From NCBI GenBank assembly GCA_003971905.1, contig RSEE01000130.1, positions 92,391 to 156,390 of the forward strand: a DNA stretch of 64,000 nucleotides. The letters run 5' to 3'. A program made the translations under genes and the position numbers. Source of the DNA: Moniliella sp. 'wahieum' (taxonomy: Eukaryota; Basidiomycota; Moniliellomycetes; Moniliellales; Moniliellaceae). The notes below the pieces were generated by a model, which was not told the origin of the DNA, did not search any database, and saw only the letters and a program-made list of their open reading frames with translations. Below, piece by piece: positions 34,149 to 47,000 of the stretch; position 1 is the stretch's first letter, and each line of letters starts with the position of its first letter.

Positions 34149-36653
34149 ATGTTTGGCGGCAACCTCGCCGGACTCTCATTGCAGGAGCCTGCTCCTGGAC
34201 GGGATGAACTCGTGCACTCCCTGGCGTCGGCTGACCTCAAAGACATTGAAGTCGCCCCGACGTCCTCGGAGCACAAGTTGACCAGCACACCCGACATGAC
34301 GTACCCGGAAAACAATTCATCCGTCTCTCTTGAAGAGTACATTACTGGGCCCAAGCCAACGTGAAGAGGAGCGCCAAGAAGAACTCAAGGGCCACGGCGC
34401 CCAGGGCGTCTCGATCCTCACCATCCTCCGCGGCATCTACAACAAAGCGTTCTGGGCTAAGCACATACCCCCGCACGGGCCGAGGCAGCACTGGTCGAGT
34501 CACCCCACCCCTCGATCGACGAAAAGGAATGGTCAAGCCCGAGACGCTCACCACCGACCTTTCCACACCCCAGCTGGAGGGCGTCACCGATCCCAAGACC
34601 CTCGAGGCACTGACAACCGCTCGCACCATGCGCATGGCCGGTGCGACCAGCGTGTTTTTCTTAATTACCACTGACATTTTGGGCCCAGCTCAGCGCCTTA
34701 TGGCATGAGCCAAAATGGGTGGGCACAAGGTACGTTTCCTTCCTCTTCCTCATCCTCGTTCTCGTTCTCGTTCTCGTTCTCGTGCTCCTTTCGTTCTTTT
34801 GCGGTTCATAGCTTTGGAGAACTTACGAGCTAACTAGCTAGTCTTTAGGCAACATCCTCTTCTTTGTATTGGCGCCTGTGCGTCGGCGGCGGCCGTTTCG
34901 CTCCAGTGGCTCTTTATGAAGCTCGACTCGTCCCGCTTCCCCGTCAAGACGTATGGCGACATTGGCCAACGGCTCATGGGACGCTGGATGCGCCACCTTA
35001 TCTCCATCCTCCAGTTCCTCCAATTGATCGTCAATTGCGGTCTGCTGGTACTCAGCAACGCACAAGCTTTGATCCAAATCATCAACTCTATTCGCCTAAG
35101 CATGGACTCTGTTTGCCGTGGCCGTCGTCATTTTTGCCGCTATTGGTATGGTGCTTGCTCAGGGTACGTCTTACCCCCCTCCCTGGTCTAGTACACGTCA
35201 AAACTCCCCCCTCCTCGCTCCTCCTCTACTCGTTGCTTATACCTTCCCTTTTGATTCTTCCTTCCTGTTCTAACCCTCTGTCGTTCTCACCGTCTGCATT
35301 CAGTTCGCACTCTTCGGGGCCTTGCCGGCCTGAGCAATGTCTCCACCATCCTCAACTGGACCATTGTCATTGTGAGGTACGTCTCTTTCTCCACTGCGTG
35401 CGATACTGCATCCCACAAACAAGCTGGCTTGCACTGTGTTGTTGATTGGGCCGGAGCGGGACATGCTAACCAGAACACGTTTTGGAACTCAGTATGATCA
35501 TAATCAAAGTGGAAGGATTTTCAGCCAACACTGTGGCGGTCCAGTTGGGCTTGACGGTGGAACAAGTGGAGCAGAACCACCAGTCGAAACTGCCTGGCCT
35601 CATCTCGACATATCCGACCAGATCCAAGGTGTTAACCTGCTCGTCTTTGCCTACGGTGGCGCCATGATCTTCCCTGAGATCATGTCGGAGATGAAACAGC
35701 CAAAGTCGTTCTGGAAGGGATGTTGCCTGGCCCAGTTGGTCATTTATCTCGTTTACGTCATGTACGCCTGTGTCATCTACAGTGGTGGTACGTCGTGTCT
35801 TCCTTTTGTCCTTTTGTACTTCTCTGGTTGCTGCCCAGCAATCATCGTTCATCATTTTGTGATGAAGACTAACCTATTGTCTTCCCACGGGGCCAGTACT
35901 CTCTGGCGATCGGGTACCAGATCATGAAGGAAGGTGCTGCTCTCACCGCCTGCAACGTAATGAGCATCATCACTGCCATCATTGCCGCTGCCATCTACGG
36001 CAACGTGGGCATCCGGGTGAGCTACGCAGCCTGATTGAGGACATCTGCCATGGTCCCAACATGTTTAGTAGCGGTCGAAGCGGTAAAGTCATGTGGTCCA
36101 TCTGGTCCATCTTGTTCTGGGCTATTGCGTTATCATTGGTTCGGGCATCCCCAGATCAACTCCCTCTCTGGCTTGATCTCGGCCATTGCCATTGTCAACT
36201 TCTCGTACGTTATGTCCCCGATTTCTCTTAAACCCTTTGCTCTTTCTCTCTCCTGTTCTTCTTCTCTTCTTCGTCTTTTTTCTTGGTAGAGAGCTACTAT
36301 GCTAACCGGAACCTGACCGCACTAGAACTCGTTCCCCTTCTTGTTCCTCTGGATCTGGCTCGTGCATGCCGATGCGCTCAAGGCCGAAAGCCCCTGGCGC
36401 CCGCATGCCCTCACACGATCGACCACTGGAACCAATGGTCGCTTGCGCGCGGTCTGTTTGAAGGAGGCAAGTACACGTTCCCATACGGCATCACGCTGCC
36501 CGCATGGCTAGTCAAAAGTTTGTTTTGCTCCTGGCCTTGGGGGGTTTACCATGAGCGGCCCTCGGTCTCTACGCAGCGGCCATGTCCATCAAGAGCGCGT
36601 TCGCCGAAAGCGGCGCTACTCCTCTTCCTTTAGTTGCAAGCCCGCCCGTTTGA
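34149..36653 (+). CDS. Aa_trans-family amino acid permease
   Basis: Proton-coupled amino acid import across the plasma or vacuolar membrane is the expected role. Seen: start MFGGNLAGLSL, a hydrophilic N-terminus with SLEEYI, then GVTDPKTLEALTTARTMRMA, TSVFFLITTDILGP and SAPYGMSQNGW, which mark the first membrane segment and family loop. After a GTACGT intron come WLFMKLDSSRFPVKTYGDIG, MRHLISILQFLQLIVNCGLL and SNAQALIQIIN. Further introns with GTACGT donors lie near 35163, 35376 and 35788. Exons then give RGLAGLSNVSTILNWTIVIV, QGVNLLVFAYGGAMIFPEIM, SEMKQPKSFWKGCCLAQLVI, LTACNVMSIITAIIAAAIYG, PQINSLSGLISAIAIVNFSY and the end LGLYAAAMSIKSAFAESG with VASPPV before TGA 36651-36653. Many one-base frameshifts (near 34355, 34550, 34880, 35950 and 36330). 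It may be a pseudogene, but third-position bias is kept throughout. Confidence 0.8.
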
Positions 36654-37942
36654 AGCTTTGGGTGCGTGGCATGCGTGGGCATCCAGTCCACCCTATATAC
36701 CCTGCTGCTGGCCGCCAGTACCCCCTCCCCTCTACCATTTCATGACCTCCATCTCCTGGTCGGACTCCTCACTTGGACGATTTTGATCATTGGTGATATG
36801 TTAATAATGATGACTTGAAGTGACGAGAATCCTTAAGACAAGTCTCTGTCTGGCAGCCCGATTTGAAGCCACGTCCATAACAAGAGCATTGCCAGAGTGT
36901 TAAGGACACCTTGAGTTGAATGACACAAAGTGTTGGGATCTAATGTGTGTAGGTCAACAAAGGTTTGGGTCCTTTCATCCCTTCGCGGCAAGGTTTATTT
37001 CAGGATAGCTTGCAGTGAGAATGGGATCGCTGTGTGATTGCGGATGAAGATGTGAGTGGGCGACATGACTCCTAACGGACCCACAGTGAGGACCATTGGC
37101 CTCTCAGATTGAACCGGCGACTTGGACCTATCTGCCAAATGACCTCGGAGCGGCAGCCTCCTATCGGACTCTCATGAGGCCCATGAGGTGGCAGCACACG
37201 GGTTAGCTTGCCCACACCTTCTCCCTTTTGTTGATCAGGGTCCTGTGGGCCAGCCACCTCCGCGGCACTCCGACCATCTTACTCATCCGGGCACCACGCC
37301 AGTATCCCTATCGTTTGATGGCCTAGTGCCCCTCTCCCTTCTTCTTCTTCTGATCCTCAGTCTGGGTTCAACCCAGCTCTTGTCTTCTCTCTACCACTGC
37401 ATACTTAAGGACATCGCTGGTGAGACCAAGATCATTACCTTTCCTTTACTTTCCTGGAGAGTATACTAATCTCCGTCTCTTTGACCACGCAAATATATTC
37501 AACTGAGTTTCTGGGAGACCAATAGGGGTCGATGAGTGCCTGTGGCCCACAATGTTCGCCTATTATATGGCTCCGTCTACTCGTCTCCCATCGCATCCTC
37601 ACTATGAAGATAGAAAATTTCTAGTAGATCGACGTAGACGGTAGAAAGTTAATCTCTATTCCATACGCAAAAAGGATCGACCGTGCACTTTTACATCAGC
37701 CTGCCCCGTGCCACGTTCAACGCCACCCGCTGCCAGCAAGCATCGGTGATATTATTTCGTCTTTTTCCAGCGTGGAACGGTGGACCGGGGGAACGGTGGC
37801 TAAGGTGGCGACCAAGTGCCAAGCTGGGGGGAAGCCCCAGCTGACCGGGCCGTAGGCCCGGTGGTCTCCTCGTTCTATATATTCTCTTGGGATAAACATT
37901 TTCTCTCTGGCTTGTTTACACCCTTTAGCATCTAGTAAACTT
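36654..37942. other. AT-richer gene-free stretch with a repeat-derived block
   Basis: No coding signal. The block GTGGAACGGTGG ... AGGCCCGGTGGTCTCCT (about 37760-37885) resembles 41545-41655 (GGTGGAACGGTG ... CAGGTCCGGTGGTTTCCT), so both are copies of one more repeat family flanking the Copia nest. Confidence 0.45.
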
Positions 37943-38062
37943 TGTTGGCATCCGCCCGAGGATCGCGCTGACGGACCCCGAGACACTTTTCCTTCCTTAT
38001 GAGCTCTCAACAGTCTCTTGGACCGTTCAGTCGCAGAAACACAACGTTCAGCGGTCACATAC
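37943..38062 (+). repeat. degenerate Copia LTR copy
   Basis: Begins TGTTGGCATCCGCCCGAGGA and follows the course of the intact LTR at 38063 (TGTTGACATCCGTCCTAGGA), including CAGTCGCAGAA and CGTTCAGCGGTCACAT near its end. It is strongly diverged and directly abuts the next LTR. Confidence 0.65.
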
Positions 38063-38189
38063 TGTTGACATCCGTCCTAGGACCGCACGAACCCCAAGTC
38101 ACGTGAGTCAGTTTTCATTCTTTCCGAGCTCGCACCAGTCTTCTGGACGAGTCAGTCGCAGAAGTTCCTTAGTCCAATACGGCGTTCAA

Positions 38190-38348
38190 TGTCGGCCTCG
38201 CTACTACCACAGAAGTGAGCACTGAACGTCGTATTGGACTAAGAAGCTTCTGCGACTGACTCGTCCAGAAGACTGGTGCGAGCTCGGAAGGAATGAAAGC
38301 TGACTCACGTGACTCAGGGTCCGCGCGGTCCTAGGACGGATGTCAACA
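38190..38348 (-). repeat. Copia 3' LTR (element orientation)
   Basis: 159 bp. Its first six bases on the minus strand (TGTTGA) supply the last Cys codon and the TGA stop of the pol reading frame. Confidence 0.88.
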
Positions 38349-38971
38349 CCCCCGCTGACCGGAGGGCCCAGTCATGTGGACTGGATCCATCTCCTCGACG
38401 CGGAGTTGAGCAAGATGGCTTGTCAGGGCGGGACGGCCGAGAGGCTTGGTGAGGACGTCCGCTGGGTTCCTTTCGCCGGGGATGTGTACAAGTATGGCCT
38501 CGCCCGAGTCCACGTGTTGCCGTACATTGTGGTACCGGATCTTCAGCTCTCGGAGCTTGCCGGTGCTGCCAAATTTGTGGGCGAGATCGACGACAGACTT
38601 ATTGTCGCAATACCAATGAATGGGTGTACCCTCGCCGATGGCCCAAGCTCGATCATGATGTTCTTGACATAGTTGGCGTCAACCAGTCCATCATATCCTG
38701 CCGTATATTCGGCGGCGGCGGTACTGGTAACGCTCTTCGGCTGAAGAATGGATCGCCACGACACCGGCACACCGTACACCATCAGTAGGCATCCAGATGT
38801 GGAGCGTGCCTGGATGGGATCTCCCGCCAAGTCGGAATCTGTATACAGCGCAATGGCCGGTGCATCTGATGTTGGGGTCAACCTCAGGCCCTTTCCTCGA
38901 GTATGGTACAGGTAGCGAAGGAAGTCATCGACTGCTTCGCTAGTGCCACCGCGCATGTTGGGCAATCCCAC
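38343..38971 (-). CDS. Copia pol remnant: RT tail and RNase H
   Basis: Minus-strand frames read RGGTSEAVDDFLRYLYHTRGK (connection region), LYTDSDLAGDPIQARSTSGC, VSWRSILQPKSVTSTAAAEY (RNase H core of Copia type), then in the next frames LRELKIRYHNVRQHVDSGEA and NPADVLTKPLGRPALTSHL, ending GQRGC and TGA inside the LTR. A frame change lies near 38545. The RT catalytic YVDD region is absent. Confidence 0.82.
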
Positions 38972-38999
38972 TCTGAACGACAGAGGGAGATATGCTTGG

Positions 39000-40826
39000 C
39001 TGTGACGCGGAGGCCTGCGGTTTCCGATCGTGTAAGCCAGGGGAGGAGGTCGATGGCTGCGTGGTTCCAGCGTTTGTGGGCTTTAGAGACGTGGTCCAGG
39101 GCCAGGGATGCTGCGAGGGAGTTGGGGTTGAGGGTGGGTCGGCCGGTTTGATCGGTTTGGTCGCCATGGCCCGCAGGGGTGTGGGTGGCGTTCGCGGTTG
39201 TGTAAGATCGTGAATTGATAGTCACTGCCGGTTACTTTTCGTAGGGTGGATCCTGGGTTACCAAGCCAGATACCCTTCTGGTGTGGGGCGAAGTATGATG
39301 CGATTCCGGTGTTCGACAGGTGTGCTACACTGACGAGATTTCGGCTGAAACGGGGCATGTATAGGCTTTGGGGAGTTTTATCTCCATTTGGTGTCCTCCT
39401 AAGCATCGGATACGGATTGTGGCCGTGCCTCGTCCTTCCGCCTTTACTGTGTCCCGTTAGCAACCTCTATCTCGTCGTCGCAAGGGGTCATGGATGTGAA
39501 GACGGATTTGTCTTTCCAAATGGATGGGAATGCCCCACTGTCATATAATGCCCGGATGATTCGCATTTCGCCCCGAGTTCCTAGTAGTCAGCTGTGCCCG
39601 CATCAACGTCAATCACTTCAGACTCGGGAGAGCTCGCTCTCTGAGCGACGTGAGCGTTGGCTCGGCCTGGGTTGCGCGGAGGGACAACAGGTTTATTAGA
39701 CGTCGCGCTGCGCCAGGGTTGGTTGGTGCGGTCTTGCCCCTTGGTCTTTGTGTCCGCGAGGTTGTCGTCGCCGGCTTTGCCCCCGCTGGAGTTTTTTCCC
39801 CCGCTGGTGGGTCGTCCCCGCTGTCGGGTCGAGTCCAAGGCGTTCCTCCGTTGACCGGCTTGCCTCCGTTTCTCTTCCTTTCTCCACCGGGATACGTGGC
39901 GGCTGGTATGTCCATCACGGCCTGCCGTAACTTGTCTAGACTCGAGCGCTCTTCACGCTGGCGAATGCTCATGTCGCGTAAGCCGAGTAGGATCCCAGTG
40001 CGTTCCTGCTCTTCCGTAAGTGGGATGCCCGCTCGCGTCAGGCTTGCACTGATCTCTTCCATGTAGTCGAGGTAGTCTCGACCCGATCGGTTTCCTTGGT
40101 CGGCCGAAAAGTAGCGAATGAGTAGAGGCCCTCTGTTTGCGGTAGGCGTATATCCATACCGCTGACGCAGCATGTTCAGCGTGTCCTGGGTGCATGATAT
40201 TTCGTGGTGGGTGCGGATCGTCCGGAAGAGGGTTGACGGCATGGCTTCCCTAAGAAGGTTGTGCAAGCGTCTGTCGAGGTCCTCGGTGAAGTAGCGGGAG
40301 CTGCGACCATTCTGGACGACGTCGCTTGCGTGGGGGTGGGCATCTGTTATCGCGAAGAGAAATTCGTCTTCCCAAGCGCTGTAGGCGGACGGGTCTTTGT
40401 TCAGATCAGGCCACTTGATATTCTTGGTGGGAGACTCGCGTAGTGATCTGTAAAGGTCGTACTCGGGTCGCGAGGCTGCGCCTGTAGGTGCCCCAAAGTT
40501 GCGTTGGGTTGAGTTTCCATTTGGTGGATGTTTTGCACCACAAAATTCGTAGCCCGTCGAACCCAGTTTGTCGTGATAGACGTAGGTTCGTCCTTCCATC
40601 CAAGCCACTCGGCTCTGTCGTGTATAGCTCTGTTGATCTTCTCTTTAACGACATCGATGTCGTTCGTCTTCTTGAACCACAGGTGCGCTTCGGCGCAAAG
40701 CATCATGAGTTCCTCGTTGTCGGTGCCAATCGGTGGCGGATCGCGACCGGTTGGTGTCCAGTAATCGCGCTTGTTCACCATTGTGGTGTCGCTGACCGAG
40801 AGATCGGTGTTAGCGTTGGCGCCCAT
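39000..40826 (-). CDS. Copia gag and GAG-pre-integrase region
   Basis: Starts MGANANTDLSVSDTTM at 40826. Gag reads VNKRDYWTPTGRDPPPIG, LCAEAHLWFKKTNDIDVV, then after a shift LNKDPSAYSAWEDEFLFAI and RYFSADQGNRSGRDYLDYME with ILLGLRDM, a UBN2-type gag. A Pro/Thr-rich hinge follows. Further on, LYMPRFSRNLVSVAHLSNTG and HKRWNHAAIDLL with CPTCAVALAKQSM make the GAG-pre-integrase zinc module, broken right after it. No CCHC knuckle was clearly visible. Confidence 0.75.
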
Positions 40827-40880
40827 GGTTGTGGGTGTAGTTTTGGCCAGCTCAGGGATGAGCAGATAAGGATGTAACTC

Positions 40881-41040
40881 TGTCGGCCTCGCTACTACCA
40901 CAGAATGTGAGCACTGAACGTCGTATTGGACTAAGAAGCTTCTGCGACTGACTCGTCCAGAAGACTGGTGCGAGCTCGGAAGGAATGAAAGCTGACTCAC
41001 GTGACTCAGGGTCCGCGCGGTCCTAGGACGGATGTCAACA
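40881..41040 (-). repeat. Copia 5' LTR (element orientation)
   Basis: 160 bp partner of 38190-38348, differing mainly by one base (AGAATGTGAG against AGAAGTGAG). Confidence 0.88.
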
Positions 41041-41093
41041 TTCAATGCTCACATCCTGTGGTAGTAGCGAGGGTGGTAGTATCCAGGCCGACA

Positions 41094-44000
41094 AACGCTG
41101 ACACGGTTTGCATCTCTTTGGGGCGCGACGATCTGTTGTAGACCGCATTTGTTTTCCCCCAAAAGGCAGACAAGAGCGATGCTGTCTACCTTCCTTTTGA
41201 TTTGAGGGCTGCTACCCGAGTTTATATGTTTCGACACTGAATCGGAAGTATGGTCACTATATAGGATCAACTGGCTGCATCGCCATTCTCTCAGTTGGAA
41301 TATATTTTCTCCGTAAGGCGTCACCATCCTTGTTGGCGATGCCCCATAGTACTATGCCAATACCGTGAAGGTAGCCCCGGACGTCCCACTGCCAAGGATT
41401 CCATAGGCGGTTTATACGGTGACACTCAAGCGACATGAAGCCACCAACAAATACATTGAGCAACTGGTCACCAATAGTTCACTTGAATCCCAGGGGTCTC
41501 AACAGACTACTGGAAGGGTCGCTGCTGCGGCGACGATGGAACATTGGCCAAGATAGCGACGGTGGAACGGTGAATAAGTGGCGACTGTGGCCCACTACAC
41601 CAGGCTGGGCGAATCCCCATCTGACCGCGGGACGCAGGTCCGGTGGTTTCCTAGTCCTTAAAAGGGAGCACTTAATAGGGGATCACAAACCATGGCCACT
41701 GAGGGCATTATTTAGGTGAAGGTGCTCATGCATCATGAGCCCACGACATCCTCGACTCATCTATCGAGATAAGGAAGGCAAAACTGGACTGACTCACGCA
41801 AGGCAGTGATTGAATTTCGGGGACGGATGTACACATCATATATGTATCTGATGTGTTCAATGTCAACACATTTTGCTGCAATGTTCCCTCAAAATGGGCC
41901 ATGTTTGCATCTGCTCCGTGTCGGCCAAGAAGAAGTATGTGTTCGAGTCCAAATAACAACGCGATTTCTCCGCGATACCGACTTTCCTTCCGCGAGCAAA
42001 CAGTAACTAGTCCTACAGACCGCTTCCTGAAAGAAACCACAACCTTTTTTGAAGTAAGGATTTCTTACCTGTCCAGATCTTTGTTGCGTATTCTGACTCG
42101 CTAGACTCAACAACATAGTCACTCAATGACGCCGGTGTGGACACCAGATCATAGAACAATTATCTCGTCGCTTCTCTGTGTTCCCACCAATGTGCAGAAG
42201 CGGCGTTGGCATAGCCCAGCAAGGTCACACAATCGTTGTACTGTACTGGCTCAGTGAATCAATAATTGAAGCCATTTGTGAGAACATACTGGGAGGTGGA
42301 AGAGTGGTTTTGAGCGGTTAACCGGCCCAACCGCCTCATATAAACGGCAACTTCAACTGAAACATCTTCTTGTTCAATTCGTACCAACATCATGCCCCAT
42401 CAGGGGCGGAAACAAAAATGAGATGGGCTGGGGGTTATATCAAAGCCAAGGGGATACTGGAACAAGCGACTAGGTCACTTAAGGGTGGCAGGCTTATATT
42501 GTTAAGGGCTTGCGAAGCGAATTCGGTGGCCACATAGATCTGAAGCCGAGTGAGAAACCCAGGCCTGCCCGCCCGGGGAATATATTTCAGTGAAGCGCGC
42601 TCTCACTAGCATTAAAAAACCCCAGGAAAGTTGTTCCTGGACCTCAAACGGAACCGCGGGCTACAGTCTGAAAGGGAGTCAACATGCAAAAGAAAGGCAT
42701 CTCAATAGGTCACCCCACCTTGGTCTGTTCAGTTTGGGTCTGGCTGATGTGACGATTGGCCCATTTTTGTACTTTCTCAAAACGATCAGCAAGTCAGGTT
42801 CACCTACAGCACCTACGTACCATACTTTCAGCAGTGTATCTGGTTTGGTGGCACGGCCCGGGTCTCCACACAAAGTCACCTGGCCATTTTACACGGAATG
42901 AACGGGACATGAAGAAGTTGTGGGGGAGATAGATGTTCGGACGTTCCTTCTGTTGTGTGGATGAATTGCGTGCTACACTAGTGACATGCGACCAGTGGCA
43001 CTGTAGCAGTAGTCTTTTTATTCTCTTCTTCTTCTTCCTTCTGCGAATGGGAGCACAGCTCTTGTGGCAGCTATGCAATGAATGTTATGGCTTTGCCACC
43101 CCCATCCCCAGTAGCTGCGCAATACCGTCGTTTCTACCAATGCTTTTGGCAAGCCCGTGCTATTATCGGTTCAAGAGCAAGCATAACTGGTCAGTCTAGA
43201 ATTAGGCGGAAGAAAGGGGATACATGTCTTTCTAAATACAATTCCTGTTCCTTTGTATGTGTGCTGTACCTCAAAAGATTTGGGGTGACACATATCATAG
43301 TCCAAAATGAATTTGTACAATGCGCCCAAAAGTCTTTGGGTCCATCGTTCCGCATCAATGTCATCAGTCACAAAGAAATCTATGATTATAACGTGCCAAT
43401 CCTATGGTTTCTTGATAGATACATTTTACCGTGATACTGAGATCTGCTGTCCGGATGGGGCTCGAGGGTGTAGCAATCGCACTCGTGGAAGTTATGATCT
43501 AAACCAAACAACAACGGAAGCAGATGAACGACAACAGTTCGTCGTCACGCGGGGTTAAGAGCTGTAGGACAAAGGCAACCGAAAGCAGCAAACAACGAAA
43601 TTCCTACGCTTTAGGAGGAAACGATTGGGACGTTGCCCAAAATCAGGGGAGCGCCCGGGTATCTCAACACGCAAGGAACACTAAAATTATAACGTAGTGT
43701 TGATGGGTAAGAGAGATAGACTCTTTCTGAAAGGTCGCGTTGCTCGTTGGTGACAGATGGGAGATGAACACTACTTCTACTTGTATCAGCCATCACCTCC
43801 ACACACTTTGCTGCATGAGTCATCTTGACTGATCAATAGGAACCATGACTTCGTGATCGCATCAGTTACTCTTGTAGGCAAAAGAGTTGGAGGTGTGACC
43901 CCATTCTAGAGGTGCATGGACTAATGACGGAATCTGGCTAGCACGCCGTACTATGCGCGCAGGTGGTGTCTCTTCGGTATCCATGAAGTGCTCTTTAGTG

Positions 44001-47000
44001 TCACGTATCTCTCTTGCGATCCTTCTGATTATCATGGCCAGTCTAGTTTGACGCACTACATCATACCTCGCTCTATTGTCGAAGAGATGAACCGGTGATT
44101 TGGTGTCGCCGTAACCAGTGTCCTTACGGGAGGCGTTTGTGGCTGATGCATCTATCATGTCCACTGCCAACTACGTCGCGCGGTGCATACACCCAGTTTT
44201 TGTAGGCACACCGAAGGGGCGGAAATTTGATCTGACACTTTTTTTTTACTCCCATTAACATCCCTCCGTGCTATGGTTTAAGAAAGTGAGCACAGCACCA
44301 TTGCTTCAACTGAGATTGTTGTTGTCTGTCCTTGTTCCTGCTGTAGATAGATGATCCCTTTCAAAAGCGTTAACCAGAACAAGATCACTTTTCTGCTTCT
44401 AACACCAAATGGGCTGCTCAACCCTACAAGCCCCACCGCTTTCCTTGCTGCAACCTATTCTGCTGTTTTAGCTCAAAAGCTGCCATTATATAGATATTGG
44501 AACACCCCTTCAACAGTCCCTCATCCTGTTGGCCTCTGTCGGCGTACAAGGGGGAGGGGGGGGGGGGGGGGGGGAGCTCTCCAAGTACCGGAGACCGGCG
44601 ACCAACCAACCGTTTGAACTATGTTATCCTTATTGAACTGTGGTCTTTGGGGATGAACTGCTACCGACGCCAATGACCAAGGACAGGTCAAACCAGCCAA
44701 TAATGCTCCAAGTCTATGAGTTCCTCAGCTTCGCACATGACCGAAGATACAAGTAAAGCCAATGGGTGGATTGCTCAGACTCGCGTCAGTTGGTGCCGCG
44801 CCCCACGAAAGTGTCTTTAATTGTTGCCTCTCACGAAGCGCCAGCTCTGAATTTGCGCAGCGGCAGGAGGATAAACACGAAGGGAAATGTGGGCCCAGGT
44901 GCACTACAAGACATAAATCCAGAACCGCTTGGAGAAGGATTGTAACAAGTCGAAGAGATTGCGGAGAGGTGCAAATGGAATGCAAGCGGTGGATGCGGAT
45001 GTGGAGGTATGCTGGGCTTGTCAAGAGACCTGACATATGTCCAAAACCGCGTGGAGAATGGGCTATAAAAAGTCGAGAAGGGAGAGGGGAGCAAAGAGAA
45101 TGTGCTAGCGGTGGAGGTGGAGGTGCAGGTGAAGTATATGAGCTTGTCGTGGGCCCCTAACACAACACGGTGGTGGTCCGTGGCATTATGTGACGGAAGA
45201 CATCACGAAAACATCTGCCATCGCATCATCGCCCTGCACGCCAGGATCAGCTGTAGTAAGCGAAACGATGATGGACAGGGTCTGCCTTCTCTCACACACA
45301 CACACACACTCTCTCTCTCTCGTCTGCTTTTTGGAATGGAGATTGTACGCCATACGGCCCAAGGGTATCGCAGGGATCCCATATAGAAAGCAGTTAATTT
45401 GAGGACGACGCTCGGTCGCTCTCAGATACGTATGCAGCCCCTGTACCGCACTGCACCTCGACCGGACCAGTGGAGCTGTGAGGGCGAGAAAAACTGCGAG
45501 GGCTACAGATGACCTGCGAGGGCTGAACCGGATTTCGATTTGGAGACGAGAGGAACCGAACCATAGGGGTACACTGAGTTCAATACAGAGTCCAATGCAC
45601 AATACAGGACAGGACAGGTCAGGACAAGACAGGACAGGGCAGGACGCACCACCGCGTGTCGTTTCTGTAGCACTGCAGTGGGCGAGACTTAGTTTAGTGC
45701 GATCGGACCAACTCAGAGAGTTTCTGAAAGCGTGCTAGGACACATGAATGTATAGCATCCATAGCATGTGCTGGTACGGCCCCAAAGCCAGTTGCGCGAA
45801 TCGAAACGGGAACGGGACATGGACCAGGACCGGGATCGTACCCATAAAGGCCGGTGCCTCGTGGACGGAGGAGGAGGAGAGCGGGAGTGAAGGAGGACTG
45901 AATTGGGGCGAGAAACCTCGGGTCAGTAGTTGGTTGGTTGGTTGATTCTTGACTCTATGTTGGGCCGAGTTGGGTACCGTTCAAGCACCTACCTACTCAT
46001 GCATAGCCTACCCCCTCCCTCTCCCCCAGAAAGCAAACAATCGGGAGTATAAGTATACGTATTCTAACGACAGACGCCGGGTATCCAGCCATTCTGAATT
46101 GTTCCAAGCATTCTTCCACCTCATCGTCCCTTTCCCTCCTTTCCGGCCTAGATTATACAAGGTAGGGTTCCCTGTCCTTTCGCTTCAGAACCTCCCACTG
46201 CGCTCTGTGTGCCCCCTGTCGCTCGTATGCTTCCACCATGTGCTGGTCTCCACCTCCACCGCCGTACCTTCCCCCAGTGGGGGTGCTATACCTACCTCCG
46301 CCTACGCTCGCACAGCCCAACGCAAGCAACTCCTAAACAAGCAAACCGCTACGCAATCATCATAAAGAGAAAAAGGAACGCCAGCACCCCACCGCGGGCG
46401 ATCAATCGAAACATCCGATGGATGGATGGCTCAGGCAAATCACATAAGAATCTTAGTTTGGTACAGTAGTGCGAGGTACGAGGTTCGAGGCCGTAGGGGG
46501 CAGGGAGGGCAGGTAAGAAGGTGCGGGAGAAGATGGTGGAGAGAAGGGTGAGGGGGAGAGGGCGGGGGGATAGTGGTAGGTTAAGGTCAGAGGTCAGGTA
46601 AAAGAAGAAGAGTAAACAAACAAGTAAAAACGAAAAACGTAAGTAGAAAAAATGGGATGGAGAAAGAGCTTGGTTGGTATACATAAACATATGCCCCCCC
46701 CCCCCCCCCCACCTCCGCGCACTCTCCTCTTTCATCTGCTCTTCCCTCCCTTTGCTCTTCCCTCCCTTGAGACAACGCGACCGCGCAAGAAAGTAACGAC
46801 CGCCCGTCACGAAAAGAAGAGAAGAGAGAAGAGAAGAGAAGAGGAGCAGGCGAGTCTCAAGGGGGGAGAGGACGATCGTCCCAGGGCCATGGGTGCCATG
46901 GTATGAACAAAAACGGGGTGAGGCAACGTTCGGGGAAAGGACAAGGCGGGCACACAAGGGGAAAGGGCCTCGAGGGGGAGGGAAGTATTCAGCTTATTTT

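Larger units (their letters stand above)
38190..41040 (-). mobile_element. Ty1/Copia LTR retrotransposon, internally deleted, 2.85 kb
   Basis: LTRs at 38190-38348 (159 bp) and 40881-41040 (160 bp) are almost identical, end in TGTCGG/TGTTGACA forms, and are flanked by the 5-bp direct repeat TTCAA (38185-38189 and 41041-41045). Minus-strand order: LTR, gag, GAG-pre-integrase, then directly the end of RT and RNase H, purine tract AGCGGGGG, LTR. The integrase core and most of RT are missing at a junction near 38.94 kb. Confidence 0.88.
38063..41093 (+). repeat. older Copia LTR, split by a nested Copia insertion
   Basis: The left part 38063-38189 (TGTTGACATCC ... CCAATACGGCGTTCAA) and the right part 41041-41093 (TTCAATGCTCACATCCTGTG ... 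GGCCGACA) together make one plus-oriented LTR of the same family as the inserted element, which lies in minus orientation. The TTCAA at the junction is duplicated. Confidence 0.8.

Noticed and set aside
44762..45160. 132-codon plus-strand ORF
   Set aside because: No family resemblance, no codon bias, in the AT-rich repeat island.
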